39,704 nt of DNA from Streptomyces sabulosicollis (lineage in GTDB: Bacteria > Actinomycetota > Actinomycetes > Streptomycetales > Streptomycetaceae), in assembly GCF_016103465.1 (NCBI RefSeq), contig NZ_JAEEAP010000029.1, positions 1 to 39,704 of the forward strand, given 5' to 3'. The first letter of the stretch is position 1, and the number at the start of each line of letters is the position of its first letter. The position numbers and the translations under genes were made by a program. Below are positions 15,894 to 25,408 of the stretch, piece after piece. The notes under the pieces are model-generated. The model had not been told where the DNA came from. It did not search any database and saw only the letters and a program-made list of their open reading frames with translations.

Positions 15894-16499
15894 CTACAGC
15901 CATCCGCGCTCGCGGGCGATCCGCGCCGCCACGTGGCGGTTCTCCGCGCCGAGTTTGGCCGCGGCGGCGGACAGGTAGTTGCGCACGGTGCCGGGCGACA
16001 GCGCGGCGCGGGACGCGATCTCCGCCACCGGTGCCCCGTCCTCGGCCAGGGACAGCATCTCCGCCTCGCGGGGAGTGAGGGGCGACTCGCCCGCGGCGAT
16101 CGCGTCCGCCGCCAGTTCGTGGTCCACGTAGCGGCCGTCCGTGTGCACCGTACGGATGATCTCCGCCAGCCGCCGCGCGGACACCGTCTTCGGTACGAAG
16201 CCGCGCACACCCGCCGCCAGCGCCTGTTTCAGCGCCCCGGCCCCGGCGTGGCTGGTGACGATCATCGAGGCGCACTCCGGCACCTCCTCGCGCAGTCGTG
16301 CCGCCACCGACACCCCGTCGCGCCCGGGCATCCGCAGGTCCAGCACGGCCACGTCGGGGCGGTGTGCCCGGCCCATGGCCAGCGCCTCGTCACCCGATCC
16401 GGCCTCCGCCACCACGGTGATGTCGTCCTCCAGCGCGAGGAGGGAGGCGAGCGCGCCCCGGATGAGGTGTTCGTCGTCCGCCAGCAGAACCCTGATCAT
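15894..16499 (-). CDS. NarL/LuxR-type response regulator
   Basis: A 201-residue response regulator. The receiver domain has the acidic pocket Asp8/Asp9 (LLADDEH), the phospho-acceptor Asp54 (VAVLDLRMPG) and the conserved Lys in GFVPKTV. The C-terminal GerE helix-turn-helix (LTPREAEMLSLAEDG, then EIASRAALSPGTVRNYLS) binds DNA. It is the last gene of a four-gene operon. Its ATG overlaps the sensor kinase stop (ATGA at 16496-16499), so the two are translationally coupled and are cognate partners. By analogy with DesKR-type exporter systems it probably controls the ABC genes upstream. The 40-bp palindrome in front of the operon is the natural candidate target. Genome-wide targets are unknown. Confidence 0.92.
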   Translation of the reverse strand: MIRVLLADDEHLIRGALASLLALEDDITVVAEAGSGDEALAMGRAHRPDVAVLDLRMPGRDGVSVAARLREEVPECASMIVTSHAGAGALKQALAAGVRGFVPKTVSARRLAEIIRTVHTDGRYVDHELAADAIAAGESPLTPREAEMLSLAEDGAPVAEIASRAALSPGTVRNYLSAAAAKLGAENRHVAARIARERGWL

Positions 16500-17725
16500 T
16501 CGGCCGCCTCCCACGGAATCCGCGCGGTCAGGCGGAAGATACCGTCCGGGCGCCGTTCGGTGGACAGGGCGCCGTCCACCTCGGCCAGGCGCTCGCGCAG
16601 CCCCGGCAGACCGCTGCCGGTGCCCGGCCGGGGGTCCGCGTCCGCCCCGTCGTTCTCCATCAGCAGTGCCACCGAGCCCGAGACCGTCGCGCGCACCGAC
16701 ACCTCGCAGCGGGACGCGCCCTGTGCGTGGCGGAGGACGTTCGTCGTTCCCTCGCGGACCACCCAGCCGAGCGCCGCCTGCGTCCGGGCCGGCAGCCGCG
16801 CCGCCGGGCCGTTCTCGATCCGGCAGTCGATCCCGGCCGCTTCGAGCACGGACCGGGCCCCGGCCAGCTCGGCGTGCAGATCGGCGGTGCGGTAGCCGCG
16901 CACCACCGCGCGGATCTCCCGCTGGGACTCCTGCGCGATCCGCTGCACCTCCTCCATCTGGGCCACCGCCTCCTCCCGGCCCCGCCGCGCCAGTTCCACC
17001 GCGAGTTCGCTCTTCAACGCCACCACCGCGAGGTTGCGGCCCAGCACATCGTGCAGATCGCGGCCGAAGCGCAGCCGCTCCTCCGCCACGGCGAGGCGTG
17101 CCTGTGTCGCCCGCGCCCTGGCCAGCTCCTCGATCAACCGCACGCTCCATCCGGAGACCCGTATCGCCGTGGCCATGAACGGAACCATGAGCAGGCTGGC
17201 GCCGATCACGAGGGCCAGCGGCTCGCCCGACAGCCCGCACGCCGCCGCCGCGCCGAGCGCCACCACCGGCACCGCCCCGACCAGCGCCGCACCCTGGCGG
17301 CGCGGCAGCGCCAGCATCGGCGGGCCAGCGTAGAACATCAGCAGCCAGACCAGATACGGCGCCAGGTCCCGTTCACCGATCCGGTCCGAGGCCAGCAGCG
17401 CGCAGCCGAGCGCGGCCATCGTCACGGTGGCGGCGACGTACAGCGCGACCAGCCGGACCGGGAGCGGTCCGGCGCCGAGGTAGTGGAGCAGGGCGGCGCG
17501 GGCGAGCAGCCCCTGGACGGTGACGTGCACCGCGCCCGCCGCCGCCACCAGGGCCGACCCGAGGGTGCCGGGCTCCGAGGTGGCGAGCCAGAACGCCCAC
17601 AGCGCCGCCTCGGCGGCGGCGAGGAAGACGACGGTGGCGAGGGTGTAGCGGCGGTAGCGCTCGGGGCCGTCCGGGCCCCCGAGCCGCTCCACCCAGGTCT
17701 CCACGCTCATGCTCATCGTCTCCAT
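16496..17725 (-). CDS. DesK-type sensor histidine kinase
   Basis: About 409 residues. The N-terminal half has six or so membrane segments (for example TLATVVFLAAAEAALWAFWL and PYLVWLLMFYAGPPMLAL) with no large outside loop, so it may sense a membrane or intramembrane signal. A HisKA_3 dimerisation domain follows, with phospho-acceptor His225 in FGRDLHDVLGRNLAVVALK. The ATPase domain carries REGTTNVLRHA (N box) and GTGSGLPGLRERL (G box). Three ATGs are possible (17725, 17716, 17710). 17725 was taken as the longest compatible with the 20-nt gap after the permease stop; 17710 has the better-spaced GGAG. It is coupled to the response regulator by ATGA overlap. The stimulus is unknown, and exported antimicrobials or membrane stress are common for this arrangement. 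Confidence 0.9.
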   Translation of the reverse strand: METMSMSVETWVERLGGPDGPERYRRYTLATVVFLAAAEAALWAFWLATSEPGTLGSALVAAAGAVHVTVQGLLARAALLHYLGAGPLPVRLVALYVAATVTMAALGCALLASDRIGERDLAPYLVWLLMFYAGPPMLALPRRQGAALVGAVPVVALGAAAACGLSGEPLALVIGASLLMVPFMATAIRVSGWSVRLIEELARARATQARLAVAEERLRFGRDLHDVLGRNLAVVALKSELAVELARRGREEAVAQMEEVQRIAQESQREIRAVVRGYRTADLHAELAGARSVLEAAGIDCRIENGPAARLPARTQAALGWVVREGTTNVLRHAQGASRCEVSVRATVSGSVALLMENDGADADPRPGTGSGLPGLRERLAEVDGALSTERRPDGIFRLTARIPWEAAE

Positions 17726-17745
17726 CACCTCGGGCCCGGCCGTCC

Positions 17746-18561
17746 TCAACCCCGCGGTCCCCAGCGGAACCACCGGCGTACGCCGAACACTGCCAGGCCC
17801 GTCCAGGCCAGCGCGAGCAGCGCCGCCCGGAGCTGGTCCACACCGTCCGGGCCGCCCGTCCAGCCGCCCCTCAGCAGGTCCATCACCGGCGAGAACGGCA
17901 GCCAGGCGGCGATGTCCGCCATGGGGTCCGGCATCACCTCACGCGGCGCGTAGACCCCGGAGGCGGCCATGGTCACCAGCAGGAAGGGCAGGAACGTCAG
18001 CTGGGCGCTCTCCGCGGTCCGGGTGAACGCCGCCGTCAGCGCCCCCGCGGCCACCAGCATCGCCACGCCGACGAACAGGCCGAACACCGCCAGATGCGGG
18101 GCGGCCGGCGCGTCCGCGTCCAGGAACGCGGTCATCCCGATCGCCAGCAGCACCGACTGCACGGCCGCCAGCAGGAACGCCGGGAGGGCGTTGCCGACGA
18201 GGATCTCCCAGTCGCGCACCTCGCCGGTGCGCAGCCGCTTCAGTACGAGGGTCTCGCGGCGCAGCACATACACGCCGACCAGGTTCGTGTAGACGGAGAA
18301 GAACAGCGCCATCGCCAGCGCGGCGGGCAGCATGACGGTGGCCACCGACAGCCCGGTGCCGCTCAGGTCCAGCTCCTTGACCACACCGCGCATCGCGAAG
18401 GCCATGACGCTCGGCAGGACCACCGCGGTGACCAGGGACGCCTTGCTGCGCAGCAGCAGCGTCAGCTCGGCGCGGCCGAGGGCGGCCAGGCGGTCCATGG
18501 CGGTGACCCGGGTGGGCGTGGCCGTGTGCGTCCGTCCCGTACGGGCTGCTGACGTCGTCAT
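17746..18561 (-). CDS. ABC-2 type transporter permease
   Basis: A 271-residue integral membrane protein with about six helices (for instance LVTAVVLPSVMAFAM, VATVMLPAALAMALFFSVYT, LAVFGLFVGVAMLVAAGALT, FLPFLLVTMAASGVY). The SGVYAPREVMPDPMADIAAW stretch followed by LPFSPVMDLLRGGW is characteristic of ABC-2 permeases of drug or lipid exporters. It forms the membrane half of an exporter with the ATPase encoded just upstream. Their genes overlap by four bases (ATGA at 18558-18561). The N-terminal 20 residues are hydrophilic and T/R-rich. The substrate is not predictable. Confidence 0.9.
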   Translation of the reverse strand: MTTSAARTGRTHTATPTRVTAMDRLAALGRAELTLLLRSKASLVTAVVLPSVMAFAMRGVVKELDLSGTGLSVATVMLPAALAMALFFSVYTNLVGVYVLRRETLVLKRLRTGEVRDWEILVGNALPAFLLAAVQSVLLAIGMTAFLDADAPAAPHLAVFGLFVGVAMLVAAGALTAAFTRTAESAQLTFLPFLLVTMAASGVYAPREVMPDPMADIAAWLPFSPVMDLLRGGWTGGPDGVDQLRAALLALAWTGLAVFGVRRWFRWGPRG

Positions 18562-19484
18562 CGTGCCCCCTCGCTCTCCAGGCCCTTCGCGATCTCCATG
18601 AACGCCTCCTCCAGCGTGGCCGACCGGGCGTCGAGTCCGCGCAGCGCCACGTCCTCGTCCCGGGCCCACAGCAGCAGCCCCGTCGCGGTGCGCTGCAGAT
18701 CGGCGGTCTCCAGCCGGACCGTCCGCCCGGTGTTCACCTGCCTGGTCACACCCAGCGGCGCCAGCGGCGGCAGATCGCCGAGGAAGAAGTCCGGGGGCAG
18801 TTCGAAGCTCATGCGCGAGGGGCGTTCGGCGACCACGTCGGCGACCCGTCCCGAGGTGGCGATCCGCCCCCCGTGCATGATCGCCAGCCGGTCGGCCAGC
18901 TGCTCGGCCTCCTCCAGGTAGTGGGTGGTGAGCAGCACCGTCGTGCCCTGTTCCTTGAGCTCGCGGATCAGCTCCCAGGTCTCGTGGCGGGACTGCGCGT
19001 CCAGGCCGGTGGTCGGCTCGTCGAGGAACAGCACCTCCGGCCGCCCCAGGAGGGCCAGGGCGAGGTCGAGGCGGCGGCGCTCGCCACCGGAGAGCTGCTT
19101 GACCCGGACCGCCCGCCGCTGGGTCAGTCGGGTCAGCTCCAGGGCCTCGGCCACGGGGCGGGCGCCGCTGGTGCACCCCGCCCACATGCGCGCGGTCTCG
19201 GTGACCGTCAGCTCGGTCGGGAAGCCGCCCTCCTGGAGCATCACCCCGATACGGGGGCGGACGGCGGCGCGGTCGCGGTACGGGTCGCGGCCGAGCACCC
19301 GAACGGTCCCGGAGGTGGGGGTGGCCTGGCCCTCCAGGACCTCGAGGGTGGAGGTCTTACCGGCCCCGTTGGTCCCCAGGAGCGCGAAGAGCTCACCGCG
19401 GGCGACGGTGAGGTCGACGCCGCGCACGGCCTCGAAGCCCTTGTAGTGCCGCCGCAGATCGGCGGTTTCGATGACGGTGTCCAT
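18558..19484 (-). CDS. ABC transporter ATP-binding protein (DrrA/CcmA-like)
   Basis: A 308-residue ATPase of the DrrA-type exporter group. Walker A is GTNGAGKT (residues 37-44), the Q-loop MLQEGG, the signature LSGGERRR, Walker B VLFLDEPTTGLD and the switch histidine LLTTHYLEEAEQLAD. The C-terminal 90 residues form the DrrA-type accessory domain ending in ATLEEAFMEI. The ATG at 19484 matches the usual start (MDTVIETADLRRHYKGFEAV). An in-frame ATG at 19556 would start inside the palindrome and add a poorly conserved leader, so it was rejected. It is the first gene of the ABC/two-component operon, and the 40-bp palindrome lies 46 nt upstream. Confidence 0.92.
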   Translation of the reverse strand: MDTVIETADLRRHYKGFEAVRGVDLTVARGELFALLGTNGAGKTSTLEVLEGQATPTSGTVRVLGRDPYRDRAAVRPRIGVMLQEGGFPTELTVTETARMWAGCTSGARPVAEALELTRLTQRRAVRVKQLSGGERRRLDLALALLGRPEVLFLDEPTTGLDAQSRHETWELIRELKEQGTTVLLTTHYLEEAEQLADRLAIMHGGRIATSGRVADVVAERPSRMSFELPPDFFLGDLPPLAPLGVTRQVNTGRTVRLETADLQRTATGLLLWARDEDVALRGLDARSATLEEAFMEIAKGLESEGAR

Positions 19485-19529
19485 GCCTTCCAGGCTCCCG
19501 GCGCGGCGGGGCCGGGAGGAGTGCGGTGT

Positions 19530-19569
19530 GTCATGAGTCCGCATGACATCTGTCATGCGGACTCATGAC
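19530..19569. repeat. 40-bp near-perfect palindrome, candidate operator and/or terminator
   Basis: Two 19-bp arms (19530-19548, GTCATGAGTCCGCATGACA, and 19551-19569) are perfect reverse complements around a central TC. Each arm also contains its own TCATG...CATGA partial dyad. It sits 5 nt beyond the dialkylglycine decarboxylase stop and 46 nt upstream of the ABC operon start. It is too symmetric and less GC-rich than the terminators seen elsewhere in the window. A binding site for the operon's own response regulator is favoured. A terminator role is possible as well. Confidence 0.85.
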
Positions 19570-19574
19570 GGGCG

Positions 19575-22113
<2,539 letters not shown>

Positions 22114-22157
22114 CCAGGGAGTGCCCGCGGAAGGCATCCCGAAAGGCTTGCGACGCC

Positions 22158-22907
22158 ATGCGCTTCACCTCTGAGACGTCGTCCGACGGTGTCCGCGAAC
22201 AGCTCTTCACCCTCGGTGGGATTCCCGGCGTGCTGTGGACGCCGGAAGGCGCCGCCGGCGCCCGTCCCCTGATCCTGCTGGGCCACGGCGGTGGCCGGCA
22301 CAAGAAGGCCCCGGACATCCTGGCCCTTGCCCACCGCTTCGTGGCCGAGTGCGGTTTCGCGGCGGTGGCGGTCGACGTGCCCGGACACGGCGACCGGCCA
22401 CCGCACGAGGAGTACAACCGGATCGCCACCGACAACCAGGCCCGGGTGGCGGCCGGAGCGGAACCGGCGCCGCTGATCGCCGGCTTCCAGGCGCTCGTGG
22501 CCCGCCAGACGGTTCCGGAATGGCAGGCGGTCCTGGACGCGGTGCGGCGGCTCGATCACGTGGGCGCCGGTCCGGTGGGCTACTGGGGGATCTCGCTGGG
22601 CTGCGGACTCGGCGTTCCGTTCGTGGCCGCCGAGCCCCGGGTCCGCGCGGCGGTGCTGGGCCTGGGCGGGGCCTCGGCCTCGGCCGGGGACGCCGCGCGG
22701 ATCACCGTCCCGGTGGAGTTCCTGGTGCAGTGGGACGACGAGCGGGTGCCGCGGGACCAGAGCCTGGCGCTGTTCGACGCCCTGGCCTCGGCCGAGAAGA
22801 CACTGCACGCCAACCCCGGTACCCACGGGGAGATCCCGGCCTACGAGCTGGACAGCACACTGAGGTTCTTCGTCCGGCACCTCGGCCGAGACCGCCGGGC
22901 GCCCTGA
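22158..22907 (+). CDS. Alpha/beta hydrolase (dienelactone hydrolase-like)
   Basis: A 249-residue cytosolic alpha/beta hydrolase. LILLGHGGGRHKK (about residues 36-48) supplies the oxyanion-hole HGGG-like turn. The nucleophile elbow is YWGISLGCGLG (Ser in G-x-S-x-G, about residue 140). The acid is probably an Asp of QWDDERVPRDQ, and the catalytic His is that of NPGTHGEIP. The ATG at 22158 has GAAAGG upstream. A 125-nt leader with a very strong unattached ribosome binding site precedes it. The substrate is not known; an ester or lactone is likely. It is convergent with the glutamine-synthetase-like gene, with only 29 nt between stop codons, so antisense overlap of transcripts is possible. Confidence 0.85.
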   Translation: MRFTSETSSDGVREQLFTLGGIPGVLWTPEGAAGARPLILLGHGGGRHKKAPDILALAHRFVAECGFAAVAVDVPGHGDRPPHEEYNRIATDNQARVAAGAEPAPLIAGFQALVARQTVPEWQAVLDAVRRLDHVGAGPVGYWGISLGCGLGVPFVAAEPRVRAAVLGLGGASASAGDAARITVPVEFLVQWDDERVPRDQSLALFDALASAEKTLHANPGTHGEIPAYELDSTLRFFVRHLGRDRRAP

Positions 22908-22915
22908 GGAGGGCG
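22900..22915. terminator. Weak hairpin between convergent genes
   Basis: A 6-bp stem CGCCCT/AGGGCG with a GAGG loop spans the hydrolase stop codon. It is short, so termination here is uncertain. Confidence 0.3.
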
Positions 22916-22936
22916 GGCCGGGCCAGGGGCGGCACC

Positions 22937-24298
22937 TCAGACGAGCCGGGCGTACTCGCGGAACTCCCAGTCGGTGACGTAGCGCCGGAACCTGGCCAGC
23001 TCATCGCGTTTGAAGGTGAGGAAGGCGTCGACGAACGGCTTGCCGAGCGCGTCGGTGAGCTGGTCGTCGGCTTCCAGGGCGTCAAGGGCCCGGCCGAGGT
23101 CGGTCGGCAGCAGGGCCGCCCCGCCCCTGTCGCGGCCCTCGCCGGTCATCGGCGCCGGGGGCTCCTCGGCGGCGGCGATGCCCAGGTGGGCGGCGGCGAG
23201 CAGACCCGCGACGGCGAGGTAGGGGTTGGCGGTGGCGTCGCCGAGCCGCGCCTCCAGGCGGGCGGCGCCACCGCGCTCGGGCGGGACGCGCACCAGGGCG
23301 TTGCGGTTGTCCAGGCCCCAGTTGATCAGCCAGGGGGCCGCGGTGTCCGGTCCGAAGCGCTTGTACGAGTTGACGGTGGGGTTGAGGAGCGCGGAGAGCG
23401 CGGGGGCGTGGGCGAGCACTCCCGCCAGGGCGTGGCGGGCCGAGGCGGACAGCCCGTAGGGCTCCCGGGGCGCGTCGAAGACGTTACGGCCGTCCGCGTC
23501 GACGAGGGACAGGTGGACATGGAACCCCGAACCCCCTCCGTCGTTGAACGGCTTGGCCATGAACGTGGCCAGCCTGCCCTCCGCATGGGCGAGTTCCTTG
23601 ACCGCGGTCTTGAGACGAAAGGCCCGGTCCGCGGCGTCCAGCGCCTCGGAGTGGCTGAGGTTGATCTCGAACTGGCCGCTGTCGAACTCCCGGTTGCCGC
23701 CGCTGACGTCGAGCCCGAGGGCGTGCAGCGCCCGGAGGGTGCGCAGCAGGTGCCCGTCCGGATCGCCCTTGCGGCCGGTCGTGTAGACGTGGCCCGGGGC
23801 CGGGGCGTAGCGCCGCCAGCCGACGCGCGAGGCCGGCTCCGGGTCCGGATCGAGCAGGACGTACTCCAGCTCCGGGCCCACGACCGCGGTCAGGTCCGCG
23901 TCGAGCAGCCGCCCGATGACCTGGCGCAGCAGGTCCCGTGGCGATTCGGGCACGGGCAGTCCGGTGGCCGGGTCCCGGACGTCGCCGATGCACCAGGCCA
24001 CGCCCGGTTCCCACGGCAGCGCGACGAGCGTGGTCAGGTCGGGGCGGACCAGGAAGTCCGGCATGCCGGACTCGAGGCCGCCCGGGATGTACGAGTGGTC
24101 GCCCAGCGCGCCGGTGTGGTAGACGGCCCGGCTGAAGGCGAGCCCGTGACCGGCCGCGTGGGGCAGGTGGTGCAGCAGGATGTCCCGGCTGCGGTCGGAG
24201 CCGATCATGTCGGGATAGGCGACCCGTACGACGTCGATGCCCTCGGCGGCGAGTGCCTCGGTCTTCCGGTGGACCCGGTCGGCTGTCTCGGCGCTCAA
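22937..24298 (-). CDS. Glutamine synthetase-like gamma-glutamyl ligase
   Basis: A 453-residue type I glutamine-synthetase fold. An N-terminal beta-grasp domain begins GIDVVRVAYPDMIGSDRSRD. The catalytic domain shows GPELEYVLLDPDP (metal Glu in ELEY), GQFEINLSHSEALDAAD, AKPFNDGGGSGFHVHLSL (the HVHLS ammonia/metal region) and NSYKRFGPDTAAPWLINWGL, then RLEARLGDATANPYLAVAG. The classic adenylylation-loop tyrosine site is not evident, and ammonium-binding features differ from housekeeping GlnA. It resembles the GlnA-like group that glutamylates amines (polyamine, ethanolamine or aniline-type ligases). The TTG start at 24298 is supported by AGGGAG at 6 nt. The gene is divergent from a MarR regulator and shares an operator motif with the ring-cleavage operon, so an amine of that pathway is a good substrate guess. 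Confidence 0.85.
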   Translation of the reverse strand: MSAETADRVHRKTEALAAEGIDVVRVAYPDMIGSDRSRDILLHHLPHAAGHGLAFSRAVYHTGALGDHSYIPGGLESGMPDFLVRPDLTTLVALPWEPGVAWCIGDVRDPATGLPVPESPRDLLRQVIGRLLDADLTAVVGPELEYVLLDPDPEPASRVGWRRYAPAPGHVYTTGRKGDPDGHLLRTLRALHALGLDVSGGNREFDSGQFEINLSHSEALDAADRAFRLKTAVKELAHAEGRLATFMAKPFNDGGGSGFHVHLSLVDADGRNVFDAPREPYGLSASARHALAGVLAHAPALSALLNPTVNSYKRFGPDTAAPWLINWGLDNRNALVRVPPERGGAARLEARLGDATANPYLAVAGLLAAAHLGIAAAEEPPAPMTGEGRDRGGAALLPTDLGRALDALEADDQLTDALGKPFVDAFLTFKRDELARFRRYVTDWEFREYARLV

Positions 24299-24399
24299 TG
24301 GTCGCTCCCTGGAAGTGGGCCGGACGGTGTGCTCTGCTCTGGCCCCGTGCTCTGTCCCGGCCCCGGGGGTCCCGGTCCGGACCCCGGGGCGGCGGAGTT

Positions 24400-24413
24400 A
24401 TTTGACGCCAAAC
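24400..24413 (-). promoter_or_regulatory. MarR-type operator upstream of the ligase gene
   Basis: ATTTGACGCCAAAC, which on the minus strand reads GTTTGGCGTCAAAT. Twelve of fourteen bases match the copy at 25377-25390 in front of the aldehyde dehydrogenase gene. It sits 102 nt upstream of the leftward ligase start. Confidence 0.65.
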
Positions 24414-24474
24414 GAGAGGGGCCACACGATACGAGGCGGTCGGGCCGCCCACAAGAGCCGCCGCGATACGGCCC

Positions 24475-24612
24475 GAGCGCGGCCAGGCCCAGGTCCGAGC
24501 GCGGCCACCGCCCAGGCCCGGACGCGGCCACCGCCCAGACCCGGACGCGGCCACCGCCCAGACCCGAGCGCGGCCATCGTCCAGCTCCGGGCGCGGCCGT
24601 CACCCGGCACCC
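24475..24612. repeat. Degenerate 23-24 bp tandem repeats
   Basis: About six head-to-tail copies of a unit close to GRCGCGGCCACCGCCCAGRC plus CCG (24475, 24497, 24521, 24544, 24567, 24590). The middle copies are almost identical, the outer ones degenerate. There are no spacers, so this is not a CRISPR. It lies between the two divergent promoters of the ligase and MarR genes. Confidence 0.75.
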
Positions 24613-24629
24613 GGCGCGCCCCGGGCTAC

Positions 24630-24643
24630 ATTTGAGCGCGACC
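24630..24643 (+). promoter_or_regulatory. Possible third, weaker MarR operator at the MarR promoter
   Basis: ATTTGAGCGCGACC overlaps the -10 candidate TACATT (24627-24632). It keeps the ATTTGA half of the 24400 operator and 9 of 14 positions overall. Autoregulation would fit, but the match is weak. Confidence 0.3.
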
Positions 24644-24689
24644 GAATGACCCGGCGGCCCTGGCCGCCCGAAGCCGAGGAGGATCCACC

Positions 24690-25265
24690 GTGCCCGGGCG
24701 CCGCCGATCCAACGCCGAGACCGAACAGGCCGTCCAGGAACGACTCGGCGGCTTCGAGTTGCAGCGCGAGCAGATGGCCGCCGTCGCCAATATCCACCGC
24801 GCCGCCGCGGCCGTCCGCCAGCACCTGGAGAACTCCGCGCTGCGCCCGCACGACCTGACCTGGACCGGCTTCGTGGTGCTGTGGGTGCTGTGGATCTGGG
24901 GCGAGGCCGAGACCTGGTCGGTCGCGGAAGAGGCGGGCATCTCCAAGGGGACGCTGACCGGGATCGCGCGCACCCTCGAGTCGCGCCGGCTGGTGGCCCG
25001 CGCGCCCCACCCGGAGGACGGGCGGCGCGTCCTGCTCTCGCTCACCCCCGAGGGCGAGGAGCTCATGGAGCGCCTCTTCCCCGTGTTCAACGCGGAAGAG
25101 GCGTTCGTCGCCACCCCGTTGAGCCCCGAGGAGTGCCTGCGACTCGCCAACGGGCTGCGCGCCATCGTGGCGCAGCTGGAGGAGCACGGCGAGGAGCGCC
25201 GTCGGCAACTGCTCGACGGAAGGGATCTCGCCCCGCGACGTTCGGGCCGCCGCTCCCGCCAGTGA
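24690..25265 (+). CDS. MarR-family transcriptional regulator
   Basis: A 191-residue MarR protein. Dimer helices flank a winged helix: helix-turn-helix WSVAEEAGISKGTLTGIARTLESRRLV (cited as region, about residues 75-100), with the wing RAPHPEDGRRVLLSLTPEG. Members usually repress catabolic or efflux genes until an aromatic ligand binds. The GTG at 24690 has GAGGAGG at 7 nt. The gene is between two copies of GTTTGGSGTCAAAY that control the ligase gene to the left and the aldehyde dehydrogenase operon to the right, so it is the likely local repressor. In gene order it resembles HpaR/HpcR, the regulator of homoprotocatechuate clusters. The inducer is inferred to be an aromatic acid or amine. Confidence 0.9.
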   Translation: MPGRRRSNAETEQAVQERLGGFELQREQMAAVANIHRAAAAVRQHLENSALRPHDLTWTGFVVLWVLWIWGEAETWSVAEEAGISKGTLTGIARTLESRRLVARAPHPEDGRRVLLSLTPEGEELMERLFPVFNAEEAFVATPLSPEECLRLANGLRAIVAQLEEHGEERRRQLLDGRDLAPRRSGRRSRQ

Positions 25266-25347
25266 CCCGCACCCCGGATGGCTCAACGCGCCCCGGACAC
25301 CCCGTCGGAGCGGCACCCGGGCGCGGCACCCGGCCACCGCGGCGACC

Positions 25348-25390
25348 TTGACCCGGCCCGGCAGCGCGGCTAGCTTGTTTGGGGTCAAAC
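25348..25390 (+). promoter_or_regulatory. Promoter and operator of the ring-cleavage operon
   Basis: TTGACC (25348-25353), 17 bp, TAGCTT (25371-25376) gives a start point near 25383. The operator GTTTGGGGTCAAAC (25377-25390, GTTTG/CAAAC arms) abuts the -10 and covers the start point, ideal for repression. The first gene starts 19 nt further on, with GGAGGG upstream. Confidence 0.75.
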
Positions 25391-25408
25391 GAAATGGAGG
25401 GCCGGGAC

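Larger units (their letters stand above)
24299..24689. other. 391-bp divergent intergenic region
   Basis: No gene is seen. From the left it holds the ribosome binding site of the leftward ligase gene, GC-rich leader (24302-24399), a MarR-type operator (24400-24413), an array of degenerate 23-24 bp repeats (24475-24612), and the probable promoter and ribosome binding site (GAGGAGG) of the MarR gene. The -10 candidate TACATT is at 24627-24632. Confidence 0.7.

Noticed and set aside
19485-19556. Start of the ABC ATPase at 19556
   Set aside because: It would place the start codon inside the 40-bp palindrome and add a leader with no similarity to the family. The ATG at 19484 fits better.
24475-24612. 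CRISPR array
   Set aside because: The repeats are contiguous and degenerate with no unique spacers, and there are no cas genes.
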